A stretch of 8,713 nucleotides of DNA from a bacterium (GTDB lineage Bacteria > JAMORN01): positions 1 through 8,713 of the forward strand of contig JAMORN010000255.1 in assembly GCA_027063545.1 (NCBI GenBank), written 5' to 3'. How positions within the stretch are numbered: the first letter of the stretch is position 1; every line of letters begins with the position of its first letter. This document shows, one piece after another, positions 7,048-8,713 of the stretch. Both the position numbers and the translations under genes were made by a program. The notes under the pieces were generated by a model, which saw only the letters and a program-made list of their open reading frames with translations, had not been told where the DNA came from and did not search any database.

Positions 7048-7917
7048 TTACAAAAATAAATAGTTTAAAGGGTTTACAGGTTTTTGATTAATTCTTATCT
7101 CAAAATGAAGATGAGGATAAAGACTTACACCACTACTACCAATAGTACCTATTACCTGAGATTTTTTTACCCTTTGTCCTTTTTTAACAAGTATAGTATT
7201 GAGATGGGCATAATAAGTTGATATTTTTTCTGAATGTTTAATGATAATATATTTGCCAAAATATCTATCTATTCCTGTTTTTATAACAATTCCATCCCCT
7301 GATGCAAATACTTTACTTCCTATAGGTCCAGTTATATCAATACCTGAATGAAATTTTTCTTTTTCAGTTAGAGGATCGTAGGAATAACCAAATTTTCTTG
7401 TTATTTTATTAGAAAAATCAGCAGGATATCTTGTTGGAAGTAGATTAAATTTTTTAGGATTATCATTAAACGACAAAATTAAATTTACAAAATATACAAG
7501 AGATTTTCCTACAATTTTATTTAATTCATTAATATTTAAATTCATTATAACACTATCCAAGGAATTATTATAGATAGTAATTACATTTGTAGATATTCCC
7601 AATTTTTTATACTCATTTTGAATATTTTTTTCTAATTCTTTAATTTTTTGAAGGTTGTAGTTGATAGAATCGTATTTTTCCTTAATTTTCGGGATACTTT
7701 TTTTATATTGCGTTATTTCTTTTTTTATCTTATGAGTAACTACATTATTTTTCTTTATTTGTTTTTTTATTTGGGGGATATAAATAAAACCTAATATAAT
7801 TATCATAAAGATTATGAAATAAAGAAATAACGAATATATATTATATCTTCTTATTTTTACTTTTTTATGTTTTTTATCAAATGAAAAAATTAAAATTTGA
7901 CTTTTTTTCCTTGGCAT
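7048..7917 (-). CDS. Membrane-anchored M23 (LytM-type) peptidoglycan endopeptidase
   Basis: This 289-residue protein has a basic cytoplasmic N-terminus (residues 1-26), one transmembrane helix (about 27-48), a Lys/Glu/Ile-rich segment likely to form coiled coil (about 50-106), a linker, and a C-terminal M23 peptidase domain (about 165-289). The zinc ligands H190 and D194 (FHSGID) and H271 are present, as are catalytic H238 (YYAH) and H269 (PHLHFEIR). It should therefore be an active metallo-endopeptidase cleaving peptidoglycan cross-bridges on the outer face of the inner membrane, unlike degenerate EnvC/NlpD-type activators. Family members act in cell-wall growth, separation or shape; which role applies here cannot be seen. 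The ATG at 7917 has no clear Shine-Dalgarno sequence. It is the first gene of the minus-strand run and is divergent from the lpxH-like gene, another envelope gene. Confidence 0.93.
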   Translation of the reverse strand: MPRKKSQILIFSFDKKHKKVKIRRYNIYSLFLYFIIFMIIILGFIYIPQIKKQIKKNNVVTHKIKKEITQYKKSIPKIKEKYDSINYNLQKIKELEKNIQNEYKKLGISTNVITIYNNSLDSVIMNLNINELNKIVGKSLVYFVNLILSFNDNPKKFNLLPTRYPADFSNKITRKFGYSYDPLTEKEKFHSGIDITGPIGSKVFASGDGIVIKTGIDRYFGKYIIIKHSEKISTYYAHLNTILVKKGQRVKKSQVIGTIGSSGVSLYPHLHFEIRINQKPVNPLNYLFL

Positions 7918-7972
7918 AGTATTTTAAAATAAAATTTTATAACATATAATTAAAATATTTTAAAGAGCAATT
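7918..7972. promoter_or_regulatory. Divergent promoter region between the M23 and lpxH-like genes
   Basis: Both flanking genes must be transcribed outward from this 55-bp region unless it is read through. It is about nine-tenths A/T. For the plus strand TATAAT (7945-7950) is a perfect -10 hexamer, but there is no good -35 at the right distance. For the minus strand TATAAA and TAAAAT hexamers lie close to the M23 start, the latter so close that a leaderless or very short-leader transcript is conceivable. Two abutting perfect palindromes, ATTTTAAAAT (7921-7930) and ATAAAATTTTAT (7929-7940), lie on the M23 side. In such biased sequence they may be chance. Confidence 0.4.
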
Positions 7973-8710
7973 ATGAAAGTAGTCTTAATTGCTGATAGTC
8001 ATATATTAACTTCAAAAGAAGCTATAGAATTTTCAAATTTTTTACGACTTTTATATGAAAAACATAAATTTGATACATTAATACTATTAGGAGATATATT
8101 TGACGTCTGGTTTGAATTTAAAAATGTAATTATAGATAGATTTTTTCCAGCACTTTATGAATTAAAGAGATTAAAAGAAGACAATGTTAGAATAATATAT
8201 ATATTAGGCAATCATGATTGGTGGAGTTATGGCTTTTTTGAAGAATATTTAAGTATAGAAGTATATAAATCTGATTATAAAATAGTAAAATTAAACGATA
8301 GTATAAATAGAATATTAATATCTCATGGAGATAAAGTATATAAATCTAAGAAATATAAGATTCTCCTTTCTATAATGACAAATCCTATATTAGAATTTTT
8401 ATATAGGTATTTTCCTCCATTTTTAGGAATTTTTTTAGCAGAGAGATTTTCAAAGAGTAGTAGAAAATTAGGAAAAGATTATTGTCCTGAGTATACAAAA
8501 AAAGTTAACGATAAATTTATGGAATTATTAAAAAGACATAATGTTAACTATGGATTTTTGGGACATCTGCATAATTTTTTTATTTTAAAATCAAAAGATA
8601 ATAAAGGTAATAATTTTTTACTTTATAATTTACCAGCGTGGTATAAAAATAAAGAATATATTTTAATAGATGATAACGAAATTTTTTTAAAAAAAGGAGA
8701 TAAAACATGA
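7973..8710 (+). CDS. lpxH: LpxH-like UDP-2,3-diacylglucosamine diphosphatase (calcineurin-type phosphoesterase)
   Basis: LpxH hydrolyses UDP-2,3-diacylglucosamine to lipid X and UMP at the cytoplasmic face of the inner membrane, the fourth step of lipid A synthesis. This 245-residue protein has the length of LpxH and all dinuclear metal-site motifs of calcineurin-like phosphoesterases: D8 and H10 (ADSH), D41 (LGDIFDVW), N80 and H81 (GNHDWW), H118 (SHGD), and H198 and H200 (GHLH). A hydrophobic/basic helical insertion (about 124-165) lies where LpxH has its lipid-binding lid. E. coli LpxH has GNRD where this protein has GNHD, so it belongs to the divergent LpxH-like group and the exact substrate is less certain. 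The ATG at 7973 has AAAGAG 6 nt upstream. Its stop overlaps the next start as ATGA, suggesting an operon continuing to the right. Confidence 0.8.
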   Translation: MKVVLIADSHILTSKEAIEFSNFLRLLYEKHKFDTLILLGDIFDVWFEFKNVIIDRFFPALYELKRLKEDNVRIIYILGNHDWWSYGFFEEYLSIEVYKSDYKIVKLNDSINRILISHGDKVYKSKKYKILLSIMTNPILEFLYRYFPPFLGIFLAERFSKSSRKLGKDYCPEYTKKVNDKFMELLKRHNVNYGFLGHLHNFFILKSKDNKGNNFLLYNLPAWYKNKEYILIDDNEIFLKKGDKT

Positions 8711-8713
8711 GTG
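8707..8713 (+). CDS. Start of a downstream gene, cut by the window end
   Basis: ATGAGTG at the edge begins with ATGA, overlapping the stop codon of the lpxH-like gene by 4 bp. AAAAAGGAG ends 7 nt before it, a better ribosome binding site than the lpxH-like gene itself has. Only two codons (Met-Ser) are visible, so the product is unknown. The coupling suggests a co-transcribed, perhaps envelope-related gene. Confidence 0.6.

Overview
The window is an AT-rich, gene-dense stretch of what looks like an ordinary bacterial chromosome. It holds seven complete protein genes on the minus strand, one complete gene on the plus strand, and a gene fragment at each end. An LpxH-like lipid A enzyme and a membrane-anchored LytM/M23 peptidase indicate a Gram-negative (LPS-bearing) cell wall. 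The low GC content, the DUF4416 protein and the compact ilvD-ilvB-ilvN-ilvC order would fit an AT-rich member of Deferribacterota or Aquificota, or a related deep-branching or deltaproteobacterial-type lineage. I cannot fix the taxon from this sequence. No mobile element, CRISPR array, tRNA or rRNA is visible.

Layout from right to left along the minus strand. A divergent 55-bp intergenic region (7918-7972) separates the plus-strand lpxH-like gene (7973-8710) from a minus-strand run. The lpxH-like gene overlaps the first codon of another gene that leaves the window. The minus-strand run begins with an M23 peptidase and a DUF4416 protein. After a 65-bp gap come the branched-chain amino acid genes ilvD, ilvB, ilvN and ilvC, which are tightly spaced: a 10-bp gap, a 4-bp overlap and a 42-bp gap. 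A strong intrinsic terminator (1446-1501) follows ilvC. Beyond it lie a CDF-family cation efflux gene and, 19 bp further on, a partial CmpB/DUF1113-family membrane protein gene.

How the genes work together: IlvB/IlvN (acetohydroxyacid synthase, catalytic and regulatory subunits), IlvC (ketol-acid reductoisomerase) and IlvD (dihydroxyacid dehydratase) carry out the shared steps of valine and isoleucine synthesis from pyruvate and 2-oxobutyrate to the 2-oxoacids. The final transaminase is not here. The M23 and LpxH-like proteins serve the cell envelope. The CDF protein probably exports Zn2+ or a similar divalent metal.

Nothing here is strong evidence for a new biological system. The points most worth a second look are the terminator after ilvC, which carries an extended Shine-Dalgarno-like sequence in its 5' arm and leaves little room for a separate CDF promoter; the duplicated cytoplasmic domain in the CDF transporter; and the GNHD (not GNRD) motif in the LpxH-like enzyme.
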